Shown: positions 21,232 through 30,256 of the stretch, in pieces
Position numbering within the stretch: the first letter of the stretch is position 1
Layout of the letters: each line of letters starts with the position of its first letter
Source: Cladorrhinum sp. PSN259
Lineage: Eukaryota; Ascomycota; Sordariomycetes; Sordariales; Podosporaceae
Direction: 5' to 3'
NCBI GenBank assembly: GCA_033725935.1
Contig: MU867149.1
Span: 1 to 64,000 of the forward strand
Length of the DNA stretch: 64,000 bases
Position numbers and translations under genes: made by a program
The notes under the pieces: model-generated
Databases searched by the model: none
Told to the model about the DNA's origin: nothing
What the model saw: only the letters and a program-made list of their open reading frames with translations

Positions 21232-22920
21232 ATGATCGACGCTGCGCCCAGCGACCACCAATGCCGAGCTCATGGGCCTGCCGGGCTGCCCACGCCCGCT
21301 AGCACGGCTTCCTACTGGCATCGCGACCCTTCAGCTAAACTGATGGGTCACCGCACCACAAGCGAGCTCCCACCATCGGCCGATGTAGTCGTCGTTGGCA
21401 GCGGTATAACAGGTGCGTTTGCTGCACAAGAGCTCGTCGACGCCGGCCGAAGCGTTGTCATGCTCGAGGCGCGCGAAGCATGTTGGGGCGCAACTGGTCG
21501 TGTAAGTCCGGCGCCGCCGTCCTTAGCCTTTGTTGATGTGTCATGGTGCTCCCACCGCCGTTGACTCGTGCGGGTTAACGAGTAGAGAGGTTTAAAAAAA
21601 AACGAGAAAGAAAAAACAACTTGGCGACAGCGACATACTGATTTGTATCCCATGTGGTAGAATGGCGGACATTGTCAGCCCGGAGTCTGGGACAGCCCGG
21701 CCGACGTCGCCCGGTTCGAGCTCGAAACCTTCCACCAGCTCCAGGAGCTCATCCGCAAGCATGCTATTCCCTGCGACTGGCATGTGATTGGCGGTATCCA
21801 CGCAATCTATTCGCCCGACGTCCTGCGCGCTGTCAAGAGTCAGATGAAGCGCCTACAGCGACATCCAGACCTCCGGGATAAGGCCGTGCTCATCCAGAAC
21901 AAGGGTGAACTCGCTGCCAGGCGCGTCCCCGAGGCTCTGGCTGCCGTGTATCAACCCCTGGCGGCCAAATGCTGGCCATACAAGCTCGTCGCCTGGGTCT
22001 TGGAGCGGCTCGTCGACGAGCACGACGCCGCAACCTTTAACCTGCAGACCCACACCCCTGTTACAAGCATTGAAAGATGCAGTGACCAAGGAAAAGAAGG
22101 AGGCGGTTCGTCATCGTGGCTCGTATGCACGCAGCGAGGACAGGTGCGAGCGCGGGATGTGCTCCTTGCAACGAATGCGTACACCTCGCACCTCGTCCCA
22201 AAAATGGCGGGCCTCATCATGCCCGTGCGAGGGCAGGTCTGCGCGCTTGAGCCTCCCCTCGGAGCAGCGCAGCTCACGCACAGCTACGTATGGATGAAGG
22301 GCGCAGATCACCAGTATCTGATTCAGCGGGGCCTGGAAGATGCCCAGGGCAACCATGTCCACCGTGGGGGGACCGGCAAGCTACAAGCAGATGACAGGTC
22401 CCTTGTATTTGGCGGCGAGAGACTGGCTGCTGAAGGCGAGGATGAGGGCGTCTCGCGCGACGATGAGGTGAATCCCGCCGTCAGCCGAGCTTTGCAGAGA
22501 TGCATCCACGACGGCTTGGAGCTCTGCCGTGCCAGGGCCGATCCTGACCAGCCCAGCAGACCACTAGCACTTCGCATAGCTTACGAATGGACTGGCATCA
22601 TGGGATATTCAAGGGACGGCAGTCCGTGGGTTGGACGGGTGCCCGAGACGGTGCTCAACGAGGAGGGTACCGGACTGGAGGACCAGACCACTGGAAGCGG
22701 TGCTCTCGGCGGGCTGTGGATCAGTGCTGGATACACAGGACACGGGATGCCGGTGGCGGCGCGGTGCGGTATCGCCGTCGCCCAGATGATGTCGGGTCGT
22801 CATGACGGCGTGCAGGTCCCCAAGCAGTGGATGGCTACCGACAGCAGGGCACGGGCGGCGAGATCAGCCGTGCCACCCCGAACGCTGCACGAGATTCTTC
22901 AACAGTTACCGACCGAATGA
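21232..22920 (+). CDS. FAD-dependent amine/D-amino-acid-oxidase-like oxidoreductase
   Basis: Two exons (intron 21502-21660) give 509 aa. Seen: dinucleotide-binding VVVVGSGITGAFAAQEL with a Glu at the end of the second strand (LEAREACWGATGR); splicing then gives NGGHCQPGVWD, the ATGRNGGHCQP signature of the DAO family branch that includes gamma-glutamylputrescine-oxidase-like enzymes; near the C-terminus YEWTGIMGYSRDGSPWVG and AGYTGHGMPVA form the second flavin-contact block. It should oxidise a C-N bond to an imine, possibly desaturating or cyclising the product or converting a precursor amino acid. Start 21232 is the first ATG in frame. The substrate is unknown. It lies 686 bp before the large NRPS on the same strand. 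Confidence 0.87.
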
Positions 22921-23605
22921 GCAACCTGAAAATTCATATGTATTGATTAAATTCTATATTGTGTGTAAGGGGCATATTTTTAGCCGCGTTGCGGGGTTGT
23001 GCCCATCACGTCTACTCAAGTCTGATCAGCAAAAAGTGTCATATCGCGGCTTTACTAAGTAGACACTCCGGGGTGCGCAGTCCCCAGTACACTTCTACTG
23101 GTTGCCGTGTCGCCGCCGCGTATCTTGTAGTCGCGCATTAGCCTCCACAGTGCGGTTTTTTCTTCTTCTCCAGCCATCTGCATGCCGCAGCCGGAGGGGG
23201 GGGAGGGGGAAGAGGGGCTACCTAACAAGCGGTTTTCACATGAACCAGTAACGTTACGCGATGGATCGACATTGCATGCCTTGGCCGTCCGAAACAAGGG
23301 AGAACATCCAGAAAGATGCTGTTGGCGCGCAGACACTCTTTTATCGGCGGGTCCAGCGCAGCGCAGAGGCAGACAGGCACAGGCACAGGTGCAGGTAGTC
23401 GGGTAGCCTGGGCTCTACCTCGGCAGAAAATGCAGGCTCCGAAAACTTATTCTTGTAGAGATGGTGTAGATTCTATGCACATAAGAGATAGACTACCTCA
23501 GCAAAGCTGGTTATGACAGGCGCCAACGTCACCACGGCGCCGCACATACCAGCACCGTGAGTCTGTACCGGTATTTTCACAGCAACGAAAACAAAAGGCG
23601 AAGGG
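22921..23605. other. Promoter region of the large NRPS
   Basis: 685 bp without a credible gene. A G-rich run lies at about 23191-23207. No TATA box stands out. Confidence 0.45.
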
Positions 23606-26600
23606 ATGGCTTTACACAAAGCCTCAGGGACGTGCCATGCTTCGTGGCAGACAGCTTTGGACGGCGGTCTCGACCAGGAATCGCCCTTGACGGTGTCCGC
23701 GCTGCTAGATAGCGTTGTGAGGAGCCGGGTCTCGGACCACATCAGTTCCTTCGACATCGACCTGTCGACACCGGCGTTGCTCTGTGCAGCCTGGGCGCTC
23801 GTGATAAGCCGTCAGATTAGCTCGGATGGTGTCTTGTTCGGATTCGCTGTCAATGGCAAGCTGGCAGACGGTGCAGTGTCTGTCGTTCCGTTGCACCTCA
23901 ACACGACGGCCACGCAGACGGTGGCAGAGTACCTAGCTAGACTGCGGCGACTTCCTCTAGAAGCGGCTCTGAAGGCGCCGTATCATGACGACCTGGATAC
24001 CCGGCGGGGCCCGGCGTTCCAGACCATGCTCTGCATCCGGACATCAGAAGATATCGCTGCCGCAAGCTTCCCGGGCCAGGAACAGGGTCAGGATGCGGCA
24101 TGGATGGATCAGTTGCCACGCGGCTGCTCATTGGCTATTGAGTTACATGTTGGCGCCGAGGAGACGACGGCAGCAGCCAGGTTTTCCTCAGACGTATTTC
24201 CCCCGTGGTTGGTCCTCACGTTGCTGCAGCGCCTGGGCTTCGTTGCGCTCCAGCTTGCTACCGTCAACCCGGAGTATCGACTGGCACAGATCAACATGGT
24301 CACCCCCCAGGATCTCCACACCATATGGCAACGCAATGGCACCGTGCCGCCGCCAGTCAATCGCTGCGTGCACCACATCATCAGCGACATTGTCTCATCG
24401 CAGCCCGATGCGCCAGCGGTATGCGCCTGGGATGGCACCCTGACGTACGGCCAGCTCAACGAACTTGCAAGCCGCCTCGCAAGCGAGCTCGCCGCTCTCG
24501 GCGTTCGGGAAGGCACGGTGGTGCCCGTATGTTTTGAAAAGTCTCTATGGGTAACAGTCGCCGTGTTGGGCGTCCTCAAGGCCGGGGGCGCATTTCTCCT
24601 GATTGACTCCAGCCTGCCCGTACAACGGGTCGACTACATGACCCGGGCCGTCGGGGCGACGTTGATGCTGGCCTCCCAATCTACCCAGGAGCTGTGCTCT
24701 CGGCTGGTCCCCAAAACGGTCCTCGTCAATGCCGACCTGTCTGCTCGGCCGTACGAGCAGCCGGACGTACCACTACCTCAGCCGAGCCCGTCGTCTCTCA
24801 TGTACGCAGTCTTCACATCTGGCAGCACTGGACTGCCAAAGTGTGTGCTCATGACCCATGCCAACGTCGCTTCGGCTCTTCATTACCAAGCAGACCTCCT
24901 GGGCTTCACCAAGGACTCGAGAATACTGGACTACTCTTCCTACAGCTTTACCACCACGATCAGCAATGTCTTTGGCGCGCTGGCGGTTGGGGGCTGCCTC
25001 TGCATCCCAAGCGACCAAGACCGACAAGACAGGCTCGCCCACGCCATCAACGCTCTCCGGGTAGACACCATCGATATTACCCCAACCGTTATGCAAACGT
25101 TGGACCCCGACGAGCTCCCTACGCTCAAGGCTGTCATATTCGGTGGCGAAGCCGCCTCCGCCAGAGAACTCGAGCGTTGGTGGGGCAAGGTGCGACTCAT
25201 CCATCTGTACGGCCAGAGTGAATGCACTGCCAATGCCACGATCAATGACAGCCCGCGCACGCTACAAGATGTTGCTAGCATCGGCCACGGCGCAGGTTTG
25301 GCGACCTGGATCGTGGAGCCTGACAATCATGATAGATTGGCACCTGTTGGTTGTGTTGGCGAGCTCTTGCTCGAAGGACCCCTTGTCGGCCATGGCTACC
25401 TGAATGACGTCGAAAAGACGTCGGCTGTCTTTATCGAGGATCCCGCGTGGCTGCTGGAGGGCGTCGAGTGCAAGCCTGGACAGGGCCGCCAGCAAGGACG
25501 GCGCGGACGCATGTATAAGACGGGGGACTTGGTGCGATACAACGAGGATGGAAGCCTGGCCTTCCACGGCCGCAAGGACACCCAAGTGAAGATCCGCGGT
25601 CAGCGAGTGGAGCTCGGAGAAGTCGAGCACTGGGTGCAAAAATGTACCGGCGCAAAGCAGGTGGCAGCTGAAGTCATCGTTCCACGCGGCGAGCGTTCGA
25701 GCCCCACGCTCGTAGCGTTTCTGCAGACGCACGACGAGGCCGCAGCCGGTGATGGACCAGAGCTTACTGTGGCACCAGTCCCGTCGGACGTGCAGCATGT
25801 GCTTTCACAGCATTTGCCAGCCTACATGCTACCGACAGCCTTTTTCTGGATTCGGTCCTTGCCAAAGACCCCGTCGAGAAAACTCGACCGCAAGGCGCTG
25901 CGCCAGATTAGCGCCGTCTTCTCTGTCGAGGAGCTTGCTGCGATGCGGACAACCAAAGGTCCCAAGCCACAGCCACTTTCCGACGAGCAGCTATCGATCC
26001 AGAAAGCCTGGGCCGCCGTCCTCAACATCCCAACAAGCAGCATCGGCGTGGATGATAGCTTCTTCCATCTGGGTGGCGACTCGGTCGCGGCAATCAAGGT
26101 TGTCAGCGAGCTACGGAAGGTCGGCATCCAGCTAAGCGTGGCAGAAATCTTGGGCCATCCTGTTTTGCGGGAGCTCGCTTGCCGGAGTTCTCGTATACAG
26201 CATCAACATCCATCCACGATTGCGCCGTTTTCTCTTCTCGGCGACGAGACGGACTCGTCAGCACTTGCGAGCAAAATTCATAGCCGCTATGCCTTTGGCC
26301 CTGCCGCTGTGCAAGATGTGTACCCCTGCACTAAACTTCAGGAGGGCCTGCTTTCGTTGACTCTGAAGCGTCCCGGCAACTATCTTGAACAATCCGTCTT
26401 TGAAATTACGCCTGGAGCTACTGTTGGGGACTTGTGCGCCGCCTGGGAGCAAGTCGTCCGCAGCATGCCAGTTTTGCGTACCAGGTTCGCACACACTGAC
26501 ACCGCCGTCCTGGTCCAGGTGGTCCTCGACGAGCCAGTTCACTGGATAGACGCTACTGGCTTGGGTGAGTACCTTGTAGACGACAGGAGGCGGCCAATGG

Positions 26601-29458
26601 GACTAGGTTCGCCGCTGGCTCGATACGCTCTCGTCAAGGATGATGCGGGGGCCTACAGATGGCTTGTGTGGACTGTACACCATGCCATTTGCGACGGGTG
26701 GACTGCAGGCTTGATTATGAAAGCCCTGGGCACCGCACTCAAGGGCGAGCAAGTCGTCCCAGGCCCTCCATTTCCGAATTTCATCGACTACATCAAGAAA
26801 TGTGACGACCAAGCATCCACAGAGTACTGGCAAGAGAGCCTGGCAGACTGTGCATGCCCCCCATTTCCACCCTTGCCACCCTCGGTTGATCAACCTCTGA
26901 CACAAGGGACGACGAGGACCGAAATGTCACAGCCTCGGGTGTCTCGGAGAAGCATCACCGCGTCAACACTGATCCGCGCTGCCTGGGGGCTCACCATCGG
27001 CGCCATGACATCCTCGGCAGAAGCCGTCTTTGGCGTCACAGTATCCGGTCGGAACGCGCCCATCGCCGGCATGGAGGCCATGGCCGGCCCTACCTTTGCA
27101 ACCGTGCCGGTACGCGTGAAGCTGGACGACGGCGAGACGGTTTCGAGCTATCTGCAAGCAGTGCAGCAGCAGGCCATTGGCATGATCCCCTTTGAGCAGA
27201 CAGGCCTGCAGGCCATAGCCCGCATCTCCCCAGGCTGCCGGAACGCCTGCATGTTCCAATCGCTGCTCGTCATTCAGCCCCAAGAAATGGGCGGGGCGGC
27301 GGCGCAGGAGGCGCTTGGTTTCCGGATGGACGTCCCCCAGCAGCAATGGCTCAACACATACGCCCTGACGCTCGAGATCCGGCTCGGGACGGAGAAGATG
27401 CAGGTCAGCGCCAGCTTCGACAGCAGAGTCGTCGCGCCGCTCGAGGTGCAGAGGATCCTGGACCGCTTGCAATTCGTGTTTGAGCAGCTCGATGCCGCCG
27501 ACGACACCGAAACCGTCGGTCAGATCCAACTCTTGACGCCGCGAGAGTTGGACCAAATATGGGGGTGGAATCATTTGGTCCCGCCGCCCGCCGGGCAGTG
27601 CGTTCACCACGTTATCGAACAAGTGGTGAAGGCGGAACCTGACGCTCCGGCCATCGACGCCTGGGACGGTCGGCTCACCTACGCGGAGCTGGACCAGCTT
27701 TCTGGCCGCATCAGCCGTCGTCTTGTCGAGCTCGGCGTTCAGCCCGACACGCTCATCCCGCTCTGCTTCGAAAAGTCCATGTGGACGTCGGTAGCCATGC
27801 TGGCGGTGCTGAGAGCGCGAGCGGGCTTTGTGCTCCTGGAGCCCTCTCTCCCCCAGCACCGTCTCGAGGCCATCTCGAAGCAGGTTGGCTCACCCGTCAT
27901 CCTATCCTCTCCGGCCAACCTGCTCTTGATTTCGCATCTGTTCGAGACGGTGGTTGAAATAAGTCCGGGCTCGGCGGCAGAGATGGAGCCTGCAAATGTC
28001 GATGCGTCGACAGAGCCGCCGCAGTCACCCTCCACAGCCATGTTCGCCGTGTTTACATCCGGAAGCACGGGGGTCCCCAAAGGCGTTGTCATGAGCCACG
28101 ACAGCTTTTACACGGGACTGAAATACCAGGCCGAGCCTCTTGGGTTTACTCGACACTGTAGGGTGTTTGACTTTGCAGCCTATTCCTTTGATATCGCGGT
28201 CCATAATGTATTTGCTACGTGGACCTCGGGAGGCTGCTTATGCGTCCCCGCCGAGGAAGATCGCTGGGGCAATCTCGGAAGGGCCTTGCTAGACGCCGAG
28301 GCCACGCTTGTCAATCTCACGCCCTCGGTAGCACGACTTGTCGACTCATCCACGCTGCCTCATCTGACAACCGTGATCCTGGCGGGGGAAGCCGTTACTG
28401 CCGAGGACGCGGCTCGCTGGCTAGGCCGCGCCCGAGTCGTGAATGCCTACGGGCCGGCCGAGTGTGGCATTAGCACCGTCAACGTCAGCACCTCGCTGAG
28501 CGCACCAGAGGAAGCTGCCAGTATAGGGAAAGGAGCCGGGTTGATCACGTGGATTGTCTATCCGCATGATCATAGTCGTCTCTTGCCCCTAGGATGCGTC
28601 GGCGAGCTCCTTCTCGAGGGGCCCCTCGTCGGCCGGGGATACCTCCATGATGAGCAAAAAACGGCCACATCGTTCATTCAAGACCCGCCGTGGCTGCTAC
28701 GGGGCACTCCAAAGTACCCCGGCCGGCGCGGGCGTCTGTACAAAACCGGAGACCTGGTGCGGTATGACCAAGATGGAAAGCTCACGTTTCTTGGACGAAG
28801 GGATACCCAGGTCAAGATCCGCGGGCAGCGGGTCGAGCTTGCCGAAGTTGAGCACTTCATCCGTCGCTGTGTGCCAGAGGTAGGACAGGTTGTCGCAGAA
28901 GTGATTCTGCCGCGTGGAGAGGACTCGGGTCCTACCCTAGCTGCGTTTCTCACCATGAACAGCGCCGAGCGCGCCGAGGTACCAACAAAGACGGAAACAT
29001 CGTCCGGCCCACATGTTCTGCGCATTGGTAGCGGTGCAGAAGCGGATTTGGCGAAGCAGCTGCCAAGGCACATGAGGCCGAGCATATATATTTCCATGCG
29101 AGAAGGACTGCCACTGACGGCGACGGGAAAGGTCGACCGGAAACGACTGCGAGAGATTGGTGCAACACTTTCTATGCAGCACCGTCTCGTGCAGAACCAA
29201 TCGGAAGGAGTCGGGCAGAGACCTAAGCGGCAGCCAGAGTCGGAGACGGAGCGACAGATGCAGAAGATATGGTCCCGAGTGCTAAAGCTCGAAGCGACGA
29301 GCATTGGGATGGATGACAACTTTTTTGAGCTTGGAGGGGACTCGATCGCCGTCATGATTGTCGTGGCCGAGGCGCGTAAATTTGGGCTGCACCTAACAGC
29401 TAGGGAGCTATTTCGTCACCCCAGCTTATCTATCTCGCCAACTGCACGCTGCATGTAG
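23606..29458 (+). CDS. NRPS, partial C-A-T-C-A-T
   Basis: 1950 aa in one exon. Order: the C-terminal half of a condensation domain (1-230, no HHxxxDG); A1 about 255-765; T1 with Ser826; a full condensation domain about 890-1310 with active HHAICDG at 1025-1031; A2 about 1335-1850; T2 with Ser1913; stop soon after. No thioesterase, reductase or terminal C domain. A1 is unusual: the A4 motif reads SYSFTTTI, so Thr449 replaces the Asp that binds the alpha-amino group, and the P-loop is TSGSTGLPKC, with Cys for Gly. Its pocket reads T-T-S-T-I-G-L-A-N-K, suggesting a keto, hydroxy or other non-amino acid. A2 is canonical (D1529; D-I-H-S-I-A-A-I-S-K). The N-terminal half-domain may dock the A-nMT-T protein (inference). 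Release could be non-enzymatic or done by a tailoring enzyme. Confidence 0.93.
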   Translation: MALHKASGTCHASWQTALDGGLDQESPLTVSALLDSVVRSRVSDHISSFDIDLSTPALLCAAWALVISRQISSDGVLFGFAVNGKLADGAVSVVPLHLNTTATQTVAEYLARLRRLPLEAALKAPYHDDLDTRRGPAFQTMLCIRTSEDIAAASFPGQEQGQDAAWMDQLPRGCSLAIELHVGAEETTAAARFSSDVFPPWLVLTLLQRLGFVALQLATVNPEYRLAQINMVTPQDLHTIWQRNGTVPPPVNRCVHHIISDIVSSQPDAPAVCAWDGTLTYGQLNELASRLASELAALGVREGTVVPVCFEKSLWVTVAVLGVLKAGGAFLLIDSSLPVQRVDYMTRAVGATLMLASQSTQELCSRLVPKTVLVNADLSARPYEQPDVPLPQPSPSSLMYAVFTSGSTGLPKCVLMTHANVASALHYQADLLGFTKDSRILDYSSYSFTTTISNVFGALAVGGCLCIPSDQDRQDRLAHAINALRVDTIDITPTVMQTLDPDELPTLKAVIFGGEAASARELERWWGKVRLIHLYGQSECTANATINDSPRTLQDVASIGHGAGLATWIVEPDNHDRLAPVGCVGELLLEGPLVGHGYLNDVEKTSAVFIEDPAWLLEGVECKPGQGRQQGRRGRMYKTGDLVRYNEDGSLAFHGRKDTQVKIRGQRVELGEVEHWVQKCTGAKQVAAEVIVPRGERSSPTLVAFLQTHDEAAAGDGPELTVAPVPSDVQHVLSQHLPAYMLPTAFFWIRSLPKTPSRKLDRKALRQISAVFSVEELAAMRTTKGPKPQPLSDEQLSIQKAWAAVLNIPTSSIGVDDSFFHLGGDSVAAIKVVSELRKVGIQLSVAEILGHPVLRELACRSSRIQHQHPSTIAPFSLLGDETDSSALASKIHSRYAFGPAAVQDVYPCTKLQEGLLSLTLKRPGNYLEQSVFEITPGATVGDLCAAWEQVVRSMPVLRTRFAHTDTAVLVQVVLDEPVHWIDATGLGEYLVDDRRRPMGLGSPLARYALVKDDAGAYRWLVWTVHHAICDGWTAGLIMKALGTALKGEQVVPGPPFPNFIDYIKKCDDQASTEYWQESLADCACPPFPPLPPSVDQPLTQGTTRTEMSQPRVSRRSITASTLIRAAWGLTIGAMTSSAEAVFGVTVSGRNAPIAGMEAMAGPTFATVPVRVKLDDGETVSSYLQAVQQQAIGMIPFEQTGLQAIARISPGCRNACMFQSLLVIQPQEMGGAAAQEALGFRMDVPQQQWLNTYALTLEIRLGTEKMQVSASFDSRVVAPLEVQRILDRLQFVFEQLDAADDTETVGQIQLLTPRELDQIWGWNHLVPPPAGQCVHHVIEQVVKAEPDAPAIDAWDGRLTYAELDQLSGRISRRLVELGVQPDTLIPLCFEKSMWTSVAMLAVLRARAGFVLLEPSLPQHRLEAISKQVGSPVILSSPANLLLISHLFETVVEISPGSAAEMEPANVDASTEPPQSPSTAMFAVFTSGSTGVPKGVVMSHDSFYTGLKYQAEPLGFTRHCRVFDFAAYSFDIAVHNVFATWTSGGCLCVPAEEDRWGNLGRALLDAEATLVNLTPSVARLVDSSTLPHLTTVILAGEAVTAEDAARWLGRARVVNAYGPAECGISTVNVSTSLSAPEEAASIGKGAGLITWIVYPHDHSRLLPLGCVGELLLEGPLVGRGYLHDEQKTATSFIQDPPWLLRGTPKYPGRRGRLYKTGDLVRYDQDGKLTFLGRRDTQVKIRGQRVELAEVEHFIRRCVPEVGQVVAEVILPRGEDSGPTLAAFLTMNSAERAEVPTKTETSSGPHVLRIGSGAEADLAKQLPRHMRPSIYISMREGLPLTATGKVDRKRLREIGATLSMQHRLVQNQSEGVGQRPKRQPESETERQMQKIWSRVLKLEATSIGMDDNFFELGGDSIAVMIVVAEARKFGLHLTARELFRHPSLSISPTARCM

Positions 29459-30256
29459 TGGATACATTCGTGGAAGCACCTTGTTTCCGGGTATCTAGGC
29501 ACCCAAGATGGTCAGTTCTGGGCTTGTAACCGGTGCGAGATGCTTTACGATGCGGGAGCTACATACATCCTCTGCTGGGAACCATCCACACCCGCGAGTT
29601 CGACGCCTTTCAGCAGTACTGCACGGCGGATTCGTCACAGATAAGCGGGAAACCCAGACAAGCAAGTGACACGCTTCATGTTCGGCAGTACAGCAGACCC
29701 TGGCCCCTTCATGATTGCCGTCATCCCGGCCAGCCAGTGCCAGTGCGACTGCAAATTTCTCGGGAAACAAGGAACAATCGCGATGATAACAACCGACTCG
29801 TCGTTTTAGCACTCATAAACTTTCCACCAATCCTCGGGAAATATAAACAAGAGACCGCTGGAGCCAATCCGCTGCTCTCACTGCAAGGGATGCGATCAAT
29901 CATGAGAATCCCCCAGAGGCTGTCACGCTCCCGTGCACAGTGCCAGTTTGGGATTCTAAACGGCCCTCGATGCAAGTCTAGATCCGGACTGCAAGTTATT
30001 TATATCTGCAGGCCCAACCCCATTGGTTAAATGCTGCGCCTCTGTAATACTGTAGGCCTCCCTCCTTGGTAGCAAGTGTGCGGCCGCCGGAGGGTTGCCT
30101 CTGGAAAAATAGTGGGTAATGTTGTATAAATAAGTGACCGCGATGCCATCTGTCGCAGACTTGAAGGAGGGGGCATCCGCCAAGGGCACTAGGGTTATTA
30201 GGATACAACTCCTCTTCAAATTTCACAATAGAAAATATTTTTAGCTTCTTCTTTCA
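29459..30256. other. Intergenic boundary between the NRPS cluster and the T5orf172 gene
   Basis: About 800 bp with no domain-bearing frame. It is the probable right boundary of the metabolite cluster because the next genes belong to unrelated families. Confidence 0.45.

Noticed and set aside
26963..27859. 298-codon minus-strand frame inside the large NRPS
   Set aside because: Shadow of the C and A2 domains, whose motifs are unambiguous on the plus strand.
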